This document shows, piece after piece, positions 40,186 through 47,556 of a DNA stretch of 64,000 bases; within the stretch, counting starts at the first letter, position 1; each line of letters begins with the position of its first letter. The notes below the pieces were generated by a model. That model had not been told where the DNA came from. It saw nothing but the letters and a program-made list of their open reading frames with translations, and made no database searches. The DNA comes from Cohnella endophytica. Its GTDB lineage: Bacteria; Bacillota; Bacilli; Paenibacillales; Paenibacillaceae. The stretch lies in assembly GCF_003628305.1 (NCBI RefSeq), contig NZ_RBZM01000001.1, positions 388,896 to 452,895 on the forward strand, in the 5' to 3' direction. The position numbers were made by a program, and so were the translations under genes.

Positions 40186-40866
40186 TTAGGTTTTCATGTT
40201 CTTTTCAAGCCGAGCGATAATGATCTCATTCGCATTTGCGATATGGTGCCTCAGCTCGGATATTGAATCGGGATTCCTCTGAATGACCAGATCTGCCAAC
40301 CGGCGATGACTTTCGTAAAATTGTTGGTAGGTCGGACTGGTCATGTTCGTGATTTCCAATATCGCTTGGAACACGTTCGCCATTGTATTCCAAGCCACCA
40401 GAAGGGGGCTGTTCTCCGACATCATCACCAGACTGCGGTGGAACTGGATGTCCAGAACGGATGTCTCCGCGCTCGAAGGCGCGTTCCCGGGGATGGACAG
40501 ACGTTGTTCCAATTGTTCCATGGATTCGAAAAGGGGGCGGAAGTGAAAGGAACGATTCGCCAAAATTTGTTCGAGCGCTTTTTGTTCGAGCAGAAGGCGA
40601 AGTTCGAATAAATCATGAGCCTGTTTGGACGTGAAGCCGATCACCTCGGTGCCGCCGTTGGATAGATTCAGCACCAGCCCTTCTTGCGAAAGCAATTGGA
40701 ATGCAGTTCGGATCGGCGCTCGACTGCAACCGAGCTGGTCTGCGACTTTCGATTCGATTAAACGGGAACCGGATTTGTATTCGCCGAGAATAATATCGGT
40801 TCTTAATCGCTTAAGGATTTCCTTCGCCTGAAGCGAACGCGCAAGCGGATCATCTATTTTGTTCAT
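40186..40866 (-). CDS. GntR-family regulator, FadR/FCD subgroup
   Basis: 226 residues. N-terminal winged helix (LRTDIILGEYKSGSRLIESKVADQLGCSRAPIRTAFQLL) and an all-helical FCD ligand domain with the Asp/His metal-site pattern (DIQFHRSL; two later His residues). FCD regulators usually sense organic or sugar acids and repress. I chose ATG 40866 because AGGAGAGG precedes it by about 9 bases; ATG 40899 has no ribosome binding site. It is divergent from the 2-hydroxyacid dehydrogenase operon, whose promoter carries a matching operator. Confidence 0.9.
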   Translation of the reverse strand: MNKIDDPLARSLQAKEILKRLRTDIILGEYKSGSRLIESKVADQLGCSRAPIRTAFQLLSQEGLVLNLSNGGTEVIGFTSKQAHDLFELRLLLEQKALEQILANRSFHFRPLFESMEQLEQRLSIPGNAPSSAETSVLDIQFHRSLVMMSENSPLLVAWNTMANVFQAILEITNMTSPTYQQFYESHRRLADLVIQRNPDSISELRHHIANANEIIIARLEKNMKT

Positions 40867-40969
40867 CTCATTAACCCTCTCCTGATCGGAATCTTTCATC
40901 TTAAAGATGATTGTACTTCGTTTGCACGCTTGAATTCAACATTTCTTATCGGTGGACGTCAATTTAATA

Positions 40970-40979
40970 TTGTATACAA
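40970..40979. promoter_or_regulatory. FCD/FadR-type operator
   Basis: The perfect palindrome TTGTATACAA fits the T-x-GT-x-x-AC-x-A pattern known for the FadR subgroup of GntR regulators. It overlaps the -35 box of the promoter for the dehydrogenase operon, and the divergent gene encodes an FCD regulator. Related half-sites (TTGTAT) recur at 40990-41001. Confidence 0.6.
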
Positions 40980-40998
40980 AACTATAATATTGTATATT
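40970..40998 (+). promoter_or_regulatory. Promoter of the 2-hydroxyacid dehydrogenase operon
   Basis: TTGTAT (40970-40975), 17 bases, TATATT (40993-40998). A second -10-like TATAAT is at 40983. The region is very AT-rich compared with its surroundings. Confidence 0.5.
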
Positions 40999-41049
40999 GT
41001 ATTTGCAAGGAGGATCTTAGAAGCACTTTGCGGGGAAGGAGAGAGGGAA

Positions 41050-42012
41050 ATGAGAAAGCTCGCGATATTGGGCGCGGGAATTTTCGGCGACCGCAGGGAA
41101 CAGGAGCTCTTCGAGCCGGCCGGTTATCAAGCCGTCTATTATGAATGCGCCGACCCTCTGGATATTGCGGCTTCGCTTACGGATGTCGAAGGACTGCTCG
41201 TGAATCTGGAAAGGGTGTCGGATGAATTATTGGACCGGCTGCCGATCTTGAAAGTGATCGGACGATATGGCGTCGGAGTCGACAATATTGACCTCGAAGC
41301 TGCATCCAGACGTCGAATACCGGTCATTAACGTTCCGGATTATTGCATCGACGAAGTCGCGGAGCACGCGGTCAGCTTCATTTTTGCGGCCAACCGCAAA
41401 TTGCCGATCGCATCGTCTTTGCCCAGACAAGGCAGTTGGGGCAAGGTGCAACAGTTGAAGCCGATTCGCGCGATCAAAGAGATAACGCTCGGCGTTGTCG
41501 GAACTGGGCGGATCGGCTTGAAAGTGATCGGAATGATGGCCCCCTTCGGCTGCAAAATACTTATTCACGATCCCTATCTGGTCGATGCGGAGCTACCTCG
41601 GAATGCGGAAATGACCGAATTCGATCGGTTGCTTGCGTTGTCCGACATCATTACGATCCATTGTCCGTTGACGGAACAAACCCGGCGCATGTTCCGCTCG
41701 GAGACGTTCGCCCGGATGCGGAAGCAACCGGCCATCGTCAATGTTTCACGGGGGCCGATCATCGACGAACGCGATCTGCTCGCCGCCCTGGACGAAGGCA
41801 CCGTGTCTTTCGCCGCGCTGGACGTTATGGAAACGGAGCCTCCGGAACGGGAGCACCCTTTGCTTCATCACCCTAAGGCGATCGTCACCGGACATGCAGC
41901 CTGGTATTCCGAGCAATCCGAGAACCGGCTAAGGGATCTTCTTGCGATGCGCATCATGGATTTCCTGGAAGGCAGGCCCGTCCCTTCGATCGTCAACAAA
42001 TTCCAAACCTAA
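41050..42012 (+). CDS. D-isomer 2-hydroxyacid dehydrogenase (CtBP-like), copy 1
   Basis: 320 residues. Rossmann motif VGTGRIG, the substrate Arg in NVSRGPIIDE, the Glu in ETEPPE and the catalytic His in GHAAWYSEQS give the full Arg-Glu-His set of NAD-dependent 2-hydroxyacid dehydrogenases. The HAAWYSEQ form is typical of the C-terminal-binding-protein-like branch. It would interconvert a 2-keto acid and a 2-hydroxy acid, possibly a sugar-derived one. ATG 41050 follows AAGGAGAGAGGG; the in-frame extension to 40930 runs through the promoter and is not used. A paralogue is at 54542. Confidence 0.9.
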   Translation: MRKLAILGAGIFGDRREQELFEPAGYQAVYYECADPLDIAASLTDVEGLLVNLERVSDELLDRLPILKVIGRYGVGVDNIDLEAASRRRIPVINVPDYCIDEVAEHAVSFIFAANRKLPIASSLPRQGSWGKVQQLKPIRAIKEITLGVVGTGRIGLKVIGMMAPFGCKILIHDPYLVDAELPRNAEMTEFDRLLALSDIITIHCPLTEQTRRMFRSETFARMRKQPAIVNVSRGPIIDERDLLAALDEGTVSFAALDVMETEPPEREHPLLHHPKAIVTGHAAWYSEQSENRLRDLLAMRIMDFLEGRPVPSIVNKFQT

Positions 42013-42030
42013 ATAAGGAGTGTTTTCTTT

Positions 42031-42453
42031 ATGCGTAAAGGTAACGTGATCCGCGCATCTGAAGTTAAAACGTTTTTCTTCGACGAAACTTACACTTCCA
42101 AAATGCTCATCGACCGAACGAATTCCGAAACCCAGAACGTCCAGATCAACATGGGAATCATGGCGCCCGGAGCCAAACATACCGATCATAATCACCCGAC
42201 CGACTATGACGAATTGTATCTCATTATGAAAGGCGAAGGGATGGTGCGCTTGGATGGTCAGGAATACGATCTGTCGCCGGGCGACGTCGTGTTTATTCCG
42301 GGAGGATCGAATCACGCCATAGCCAATAAGAGCGACACGGAAGAATTGGTCATTTTTACGGTTTGGCCCAAACACCCGGAGGAAGGCGCAAACCCTGTAT
42401 ATGATCTGCGAATCCGGGAGTGGGGCAAGTCCTACGTGACGATTCATGAATAA
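42031..42453 (+). CDS. Single-domain cupin protein
   Basis: 140 residues. Cupin motif 1 (HTDHNHPTDYDELYLIMKGEG) and motif 2 (PGDVVFIPGGSNHAI) are present with the metal-binding His/Glu set. Small cupins in such clusters act as sugar-acid isomerases, epimerases or sensors; which one is not evident. It follows the dehydrogenase after 18 bases with AAGGAG upstream and precedes two SDR genes in the same orientation. Confidence 0.85.
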   Translation: MRKGNVIRASEVKTFFFDETYTSKMLIDRTNSETQNVQINMGIMAPGAKHTDHNHPTDYDELYLIMKGEGMVRLDGQEYDLSPGDVVFIPGGSNHAIANKSDTEELVIFTVWPKHPEEGANPVYDLRIREWGKSYVTIHE

Positions 42454-42480
42454 TTTTATTTTAGAGAGAGGCGCACGCCT

Positions 42481-43242
42481 ATGAAACTACAAGGAAAAAT
42501 CGCACTCGTCACGGGTGCGGGAAAAGGAATCGGACGCGGAATCGCGCTGGAATTAGCCCAAGAAGGCGCCGACGTCGTTATCCATTATCGCAGCAGCGAA
42601 CAACAGGCGATTGAAACGGCGGAGACCGTCCGAGCAATGGGCAGAAGAGCGTTGCTCATTCGGGCGGACCTCTCCGACGTCAAACAGATCGGCGAGATGA
42701 TGGAAACAATCCGCGAGCAATGGGGCGGAGTCGATATTCTGGTGAACAACTCGGCCATCGATCCGACGTACGATTTTTTCGAAGTGACCGAGGAACGTTG
42801 GGATCAGGTGCTGGACACGAACTTGAAGGGCGGCTTTTTTTGCGCCCAAGCTTGCGCGAGAGACATGGTCAAAAAGGGCGAGGGCAAAATCATTTTCATC
42901 AGCTCCGTTCACGGGAATACGACGATGCCGAAGTATTCGGCTTATGCGGCGTCCAAGGGCGGGATCAATGCCATGACCCGGCAGCTGGCGCTTGATCTGG
43001 CCAAGTTCAACATTCAAGTGAATGCGATTGCGCCTGGAGCCACGGATGTAGAGAAGTTCCACGAGGACCCGGGGCATGATCCGGCAGCCATCGGCGAACA
43101 GATTCCGCTCGGTCGGATCGGATACCCGGTTGATGTGGCCAAGGTCGTCGCGTTCTTCGCCTCCTCGGACGCAAATTTCGTTACCGGGCAGGTGTTAACC
43201 GTCGACGGAGGCTCCAGTACGCGGTTTTTCCTAAGATCATGA
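42481..43242 (+). CDS. Short-chain dehydrogenase/reductase (SDR), copy 1
   Basis: 253 residues, classical SDR. Cofactor motif TGAGKGIGRG, the NNSA stretch, catalytic Ser in ISSVHG and Tyr/Lys in YAASK. A basic or acidic cofactor-selecting residue could not be read reliably (HYRSSE after beta-2 has Arg, compatible with NADP). Likely oxidises or reduces a sugar or sugar acid together with the neighbouring dehydrogenases. Confidence 0.88.
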   Translation: MKLQGKIALVTGAGKGIGRGIALELAQEGADVVIHYRSSEQQAIETAETVRAMGRRALLIRADLSDVKQIGEMMETIREQWGGVDILVNNSAIDPTYDFFEVTEERWDQVLDTNLKGGFFCAQACARDMVKKGEGKIIFISSVHGNTTMPKYSAYAASKGGINAMTRQLALDLAKFNIQVNAIAPGATDVEKFHEDPGHDPAAIGEQIPLGRIGYPVDVAKVVAFFASSDANFVTGQVLTVDGGSSTRFFLRS

Positions 43243-43281
43243 AAGTATTCGCAAGCCAATCGCATCGAGAGGATGATTAGT

Positions 43282-44091
43282 GTGGAGGTTGCAGATCGAA
43301 TCGTTCTTGTAACCGGATCCGGCAACGGAATCGGGAGGGCAATCGCGATCGCGTTCGCTAAGGAAGGCGCTTCCGTCGTGATCACGGATATAGATGAAGG
43401 CGCTGCGGAGAAAGTCGCGCGCGAGATAGAATCGATGGGGGGCAAGGCAAAGAGCATTCGGACGGATGTATCGTCCGGCGCGGATGTGGAACGCTTATTT
43501 GCGGTAATCCATCGGGAATATGGCAAGCTTGATGTGCTGGTCAACAATGTAGGAACGACGATCCGTAAACCGACTGTTAGTTTTACCGAAGAAGAGTGGG
43601 ACTTTATCTATGATACGAACGTTAAGTCGATGTTTCTGTGCGCGAGAGCAGCCGGTAAATTGATGTTAAAGCGAGGGGGAGGTTCGGTCGTCAACATCTC
43701 CTCGATTCTTGGCACGGGAGGGGTGAGCCGGCGTATGCCGTATGCTTCCTCCAAAGCGGCCGTGGACAGCTTTACCCAGACGCTCGCCTGCGAATGGGCG
43801 CTCGACGGGGTCCGGGTCAACGCCGTTGCTCCCGGCTATATTCGAACCGAAGGGTTAAATCAGGCGTTCGTCGCGGGCATTTTGAAAGAAGACGATATGG
43901 TGCGTAGAACGCCACAGGCGCGTCTGGGGACGCCGGAAAATATTGCAGACGCCGTTCTATTTCTGTGCTCTTCCAAAGCGGAGTATATTACGGGAACGGT
44001 TCTTTACGTCGATGGCGGATATTCCGCATACCAGGGGCCGGAACAATGGCCTTCCTTCCATCATGATCCATCGGTTTGGAGCGAAGTTTAA
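43282..44091 (+). CDS. Short-chain dehydrogenase/reductase (SDR), copy 2
   Basis: 269 residues from GTG 43282, which has GAGAGG 9 bases upstream; the ATG at 43273 abuts that element and is less likely. Motifs TGSGNGIGRA, NNVG, Ser in NISSILG and Tyr/Lys in YASSK are intact. An Asp after beta-2 (TDIDEG) suggests NAD. It ends five bases before the convergent kinase gene, with no hairpin between them. Confidence 0.88.
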   Translation: MEVADRIVLVTGSGNGIGRAIAIAFAKEGASVVITDIDEGAAEKVAREIESMGGKAKSIRTDVSSGADVERLFAVIHREYGKLDVLVNNVGTTIRKPTVSFTEEEWDFIYDTNVKSMFLCARAAGKLMLKRGGGSVVNISSILGTGGVSRRMPYASSKAAVDSFTQTLACEWALDGVRVNAVAPGYIRTEGLNQAFVAGILKEDDMVRRTPQARLGTPENIADAVLFLCSSKAEYITGTVLYVDGGYSAYQGPEQWPSFHHDPSVWSEV

Positions 44092-44096
44092 TGTCC

Positions 44097-45065
44097 TTAA
44101 ACAATGAAATGCGGGAATGAATAATCGCTGTACCCAGAATGCTCAATGTCATTTACATCGACGCCAAACGCCTCGAGTCCGAGCAAGATTCCGCCGATAA
44201 CAGGTTCATATTTCGGAGGGAGAATGGCGATGTTCGGGAATCGTTCCTTCACATGGCGACAAAATAGCTGGAACAGCAGCGGACTTGCTTTCCATACGCC
44301 TCCTGAAACCGTAAGCGGAAGATCGTGAAAGTTCGTCCGCTCTAACACGAAGAGCATCTGATCGGCTAGCTGTCTTGCGGCTTCTTCCATAATGCGAATT
44401 GCGATCTCGTCTCCCGAATCCGCGCATTGTCCGACAATGGGGCAAAGAGAGGCGACGAGCGTGCGCTGAAGGTTCGACTTTGCGGAATAGAGTTTCTTGG
44501 CCGCGTCAAGCAATTGGTCCAGATTCCAGAAGCGGAGAATTTTGTCCAACAACAGGGTGGACGGGCCGCGGCCATCCGCCATAAGCGCGCAAGCCTTTAA
44601 CGCTTGTTGACCGATGTGCGTACCCGATCCTTCGTCACCCATGAGAGCACCCCAGCCACCAACGTGCGTATAATCGTCGTGACTGCGCAGGGCGGCGAAC
44701 GAACCGGTGCCCGATAACACGAGGCCTCCGTAACGTTCCTGGATCGCTCCGAATAGCGATAATGTAAACTCATCCGAGACTTCGATTTTGGTTTGTTCAC
44801 CGAAAATAGAGACTAGGGCGCGCCTGGTCTCTATTGCAATAACCGGCATTGCGGTATAGATCAACGCGACGTCGGAAACCGCCGTACCTCCATTTTCCAG
44901 TGCCTCAAAAACAGCTTTGCGAATGGAAGCATGAATTTCTTCGACCGTATCGAACATAGAGTTCGTCGATCCCGCGATGGATCGTCCAACCAGTTTCCCT
45001 CGTTCGTCTGCGATCAGACAATTTAGTTTCGTTCCGCCGCCATCCAAAGATACGAAATATTTCAC
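44097..45065 (-). CDS. BadF/BadG/BcrA/BcrD-family ATPase, likely N-acetylhexosamine-type kinase
   Basis: 322 residues of the ASKHA fold. Phosphate-1 motif DGGGTKLNCLIAD, phosphate-2/adenosine motifs SGTGSFA and GGWGALMGDEGSG, and a late GGVWKASP. This branch includes the N-acetylglucosamine/N-acetylmuramic acid kinases. It overlaps the DeoR gene by four bases (ATGA) and is divergent from a tandem SIS pair, so phosphorylation of an amino sugar followed by isomerase or etherase action is plausible but unproven. Confidence 0.85.
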   Translation of the reverse strand: MKYFVSLDGGGTKLNCLIADERGKLVGRSIAGSTNSMFDTVEEIHASIRKAVFEALENGGTAVSDVALIYTAMPVIAIETRRALVSIFGEQTKIEVSDEFTLSLFGAIQERYGGLVLSGTGSFAALRSHDDYTHVGGWGALMGDEGSGTHIGQQALKACALMADGRGPSTLLLDKILRFWNLDQLLDAAKKLYSAKSNLQRTLVASLCPIVGQCADSGDEIAIRIMEEAARQLADQMLFVLERTNFHDLPLTVSGGVWKASPLLFQLFCRHVKERFPNIAILPPKYEPVIGGILLGLEAFGVDVNDIEHSGYSDYSFPHFIV

Positions 45066-45844
45066 CTGTCATCCCCCGCCGTTTTTTGATCGGCAATCCA
45101 GACCTCAATTCCTTTTTGTAGAAAAAGGTTAAAGAAGGGTTCCTTAGGCGTTTGATCGGTAACCAGGCGGTGGACTTTGTCGAAGTTGCTTATGCTGAAG
45201 ACGAAATCCTCGTTATTGAATTTACTATGATCCGCCAGCACGATAACTTTCTCGGCGGATTCGATCATTTTTTTGCGAATGGCCGCCTCTTGCACGATGT
45301 TGTCCCGCAGCCCTTCCGGCAAAATGCCTTTAGGCGCAATAAAGGCTTTGCTCACTCTAATCTTAGAAATCATTTCCTCGGCAAAAGGGCCGACGAATGA
45401 CTGGGAATACGGATTCAAAGTGCCGGAAATGCTGATGAGCGTTCCGTTATGGTATTCTTTCAGTTTGTCGAATATCGGGATCGAATTCGTGATGACCGTT
45501 ATGTTGTTCATCTTGGCAATGTAATCCGCCAGCAATATGGTCGTCGAACTGGCGTCGAGGAAGAGGCTGTCTCCTTCTTCGATTAGATCGGCCGCTTTAT
45601 GTGCGATCGAGGCTTTGGCATCGCTTAATAAATGCACGTTATGCGAGAGCGGCTGTAAGACGTCTTTATTGATCGCCGCTCCTCCGTAATTTTTTTGCAG
45701 TTTCCCTTGCCGTTCCAACAGTTTGAGGTCGGACCGGATGGTCACTTCGGATACTTTATAAATCGCGCTCAATTCGGCAACCGAAATGAATTGGCGTTCC
45801 TGAGCCAGCTTATAGATCTCGTTTCTTCTTTGCGAAGCGTACAT
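45062..45844 (-). CDS. DeoR-family transcriptional repressor
   Basis: 260 residues. DeoR winged helix (RRNEIYKLAQERQFISVAELSAIYKVSEVTIRSDLKLLE) followed by the DeoR C-terminal sugar-phosphate sensor domain (EGDSLFLDASST, VITNS). Members respond to phosphorylated sugars. ATG 45844 has AAGGAGAG about 9 bases upstream; ATG 45865 has no site. It heads an operon with the kinase gene and faces the SIS operon, whose promoter carries a DeoR-like operator. Confidence 0.92.
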   Translation of the reverse strand: MYASQRRNEIYKLAQERQFISVAELSAIYKVSEVTIRSDLKLLERQGKLQKNYGGAAINKDVLQPLSHNVHLLSDAKASIAHKAADLIEEGDSLFLDASSTTILLADYIAKMNNITVITNSIPIFDKLKEYHNGTLISISGTLNPYSQSFVGPFAEEMISKIRVSKAFIAPKGILPEGLRDNIVQEAAIRKKMIESAEKVIVLADHSKFNNEDFVFSISNFDKVHRLVTDQTPKEPFFNLFLQKGIEVWIADQKTAGDDR

Positions 45845-45878
45845 TGATGGTCTCTCCTTACACATTCCGAAATAATGG

Positions 45879-45900
45879 CGATTTTATATCGATTTTATAT
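45879..45900 (-). repeat. 11-bp tandem direct repeat in the DeoR promoter
   Basis: CGATTTTATAT occurs twice in direct tandem (45879-45889, 45890-45900), one helical turn apart. It covers the likely -10 and start region of the minus-strand DeoR-kinase operon (TTGTTG on the minus strand at 45923-45918, 18 bases, TATAAA at 45899-45894) and could be an autoregulatory site. Confidence 0.55.
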
Positions 45901-45944
45901 CAAAACCTTTTCTTTCACAACAATTTCATAAGATTACATAAGTA

Positions 45945-45973
45945 TTGACCCAACAAAAACAAGTAAATATAAT
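45945..45973 (+). promoter_or_regulatory. Sigma-A promoter of the SIS operon
   Basis: TTGACC (45945-45950), exactly 17 bases, TATAAT (45968-45973). It is the best housekeeping promoter in the window and starts transcription about 60 bases before the first SIS gene. Confidence 0.8.
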
Positions 45974-45997
45974 ATAAATGAAAGTAAACGAAAGATA
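45974..45997. promoter_or_regulatory. DeoR-type operator at the SIS transcription start
   Basis: The stretch contains the direct repeat GAAAGTAAACGAAAG; its complement CTTTCGTTTACTTTC has the TTTC-x-TTT periodicity of AgaR/GlpR-type DeoR operators. It lies directly downstream of the -10 box, where a bound repressor would block initiation. The match to that consensus is from memory, about 20 of 24 positions. Confidence 0.55.
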
Positions 45998-46038
45998 TCA
46001 TGTGTTCCGATTTCTGATTTCATCTAAATGGGAGGCGA

Positions 46039-46794
46039 ATGATTATCATTCCACAACAAGCCGACTTGAGACAGGTATATTTTCAAAAGATTCATGAACT
46101 GCTTGAGCGGGTAGAGCAAACGCAAAGTTCATCCATTGACCAAGCCGCTGAAATCATCGCATCGGCGATCGAGGACGGAAAATGCATCCATATCTTCGAC
46201 ACGGGTCACATGCTCGACAGCGAATTGATTGATAGAGCGGGCGGATTGTATAGCTTCAAACGGCTATCCATGAAGTTCGAAATTCAAAATCTGGTTCGCA
46301 AACGTCCCGAAGACGGGGAGAAGGACCGTAGCCTGGAAGGCTTGATGAAATATGCGCTGAGATCGAGCAACCTGCAACCCGGCGATGTCCTCGTTATCGG
46401 AAGCGTTTCCGGCAAAACGGTATTGCCTGTCGACCTTGCGCTGGAAGCCAGACAATTCGGAGTCACTGTCATCGCCCTTACGAGCGTGTCCTATTCTACT
46501 CTTTTGAAGAGCGACCATTCCAGCGGTAAAAGGTTGTTCGAAACGGCCGATCTGGTGATCGACAATTGCGCTCCGCCTCTGGATGCCATGATTCAGGTGC
46601 CGGACATGGATGCAGCGATCTGTCCCGCTTCGGGGATCTCGTCGGCGGCGATCATGTGGGCGGTCGAAGCCAAAACCGTTCAAATTTTGTCGCAGCGGGG
46701 TAAGACGCCGACGGTACTGAAATCCATTAATAACCCGGGAAGCTATGAGTTTAACGATATTCAAATGCGGCGCTACGAAGAGACGGGTTATTGA
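46039..46794 (+). CDS. SIS-domain (phosphosugar-binding) protein, copy 1
   Basis: 251 residues of the UPF0309-like SIS group. SIS motifs are GSVSGKTVLPVDLALEA and VTVIALTS. The sugar-phosphate loop that normally reads GTGHS is altered to DTGHMLDSE, followed by the conserved RAGG. The family binds phosphosugars as isomerase or etherase-like enzymes or sensors. GGGAGG is only three bases before the ATG at 46039, unusually close, so initiation a few codons later is possible. Tandem with a homologous gene that starts two bases after its stop. Confidence 0.8.
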   Translation: MIIIPQQADLRQVYFQKIHELLERVEQTQSSSIDQAAEIIASAIEDGKCIHIFDTGHMLDSELIDRAGGLYSFKRLSMKFEIQNLVRKRPEDGEKDRSLEGLMKYALRSSNLQPGDVLVIGSVSGKTVLPVDLALEARQFGVTVIALTSVSYSTLLKSDHSSGKRLFETADLVIDNCAPPLDAMIQVPDMDAAICPASGISSAAIMWAVEAKTVQILSQRGKTPTVLKSINNPGSYEFNDIQMRRYEETGY

Positions 46795-46795
46795 G

Positions 46796-47536
46796 ATGGA
46801 TCCGATCTCGCAATATTGCCAAAGCGTTATCGATACGGTGCGGCGGATTCAGAGCGAGCAGCACGAGGCGATGACCTCTGTCGCCAGACTGCTCGCGGAT
46901 AAAACGGAGAGCGGGCGATCTATTTTTATAACGGGCTGTAGCCATTCCAGCATATTCGCCCAGGAAGCATACTACCGGGCCGGCGGTTTTCTGCTCATGA
47001 ATCCGATTTTCCTTCCGGGAATGACGTTGGAAGTCCGTCCGGTAACGCAAACGAGTCGATATGAACGAATACCGGGCATTGCCGAGGCGGTGCTGTCCGA
47101 CAGTCCGATCAGGGAAGGCGACGTATTGATCATTGCCTCGGTGTCCGGACGCAACGCCGTTCCCATAGAGATGGCCTTATGGGCGAAGGAGAGAGGGATT
47201 TCCGTCGTCGCGCTGACTTCTTTGACCTATTCCCAAGCTGTAACCAGCCGACATCCCAGCGGGCTTCGTCTATTCGAAGTCGCGGATTTCAATCTGGACC
47301 TCCTGTGCCCGGACGGGGATGCGGTATTGGAGATGGAAGGACTGCCTGTTAAGACGGCCGCCATATCCACGGTTACCGGAATTACCATCCTGCACGGGGT
47401 CGTCTCGGAGACGCTGCGATTGCTGATCGAACGGGGCGTGACGCCTCCGGTGTTCGTTTCCGGCAATTTGGATAATGGGGATGCTTACAATCAAGCGTTG
47501 CTGGAACAGTATCGATCTCAGATCCACTACATGTAA
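46796..47536 (+). CDS. SIS-domain (phosphosugar-binding) protein, copy 2
   Basis: 246 residues, clearly homologous to the preceding protein along its whole length (SVSGRNAVPIEMALWAK, ISVVALTSLTYSQ). Here the phosphosugar loop is closer to canonical (TGCSHSSIFAQE, then YYRAGG). The start ATG 46796 lies directly after the previous stop with little ribosome binding sequence, so translation is probably coupled and the two proteins may form a heteromer. A longer in-frame start inside the upstream gene (46745) was rejected. Confidence 0.8.
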   Translation: MDPISQYCQSVIDTVRRIQSEQHEAMTSVARLLADKTESGRSIFITGCSHSSIFAQEAYYRAGGFLLMNPIFLPGMTLEVRPVTQTSRYERIPGIAEAVLSDSPIREGDVLIIASVSGRNAVPIEMALWAKERGISVVALTSLTYSQAVTSRHPSGLRLFEVADFNLDLLCPDGDAVLEMEGLPVKTAAISTVTGITILHGVVSETLRLLIERGVTPPVFVSGNLDNGDAYNQALLEQYRSQIHYM

Positions 47537-47556
47537 ACAACTGGAGGATTGAAGAA

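Noticed and set aside
40930..41049. N-terminal extension of the 2-hydroxyacid dehydrogenase
   Set aside because: It would be translated from the AT-rich promoter and operator. ATG 41050 has a good ribosome binding site and starts the Rossmann-like domain correctly.
44092..44096. Terminator between the convergent SDR and kinase genes
   Set aside because: Only five bases separate the stops and no hairpin is present in or next to them.
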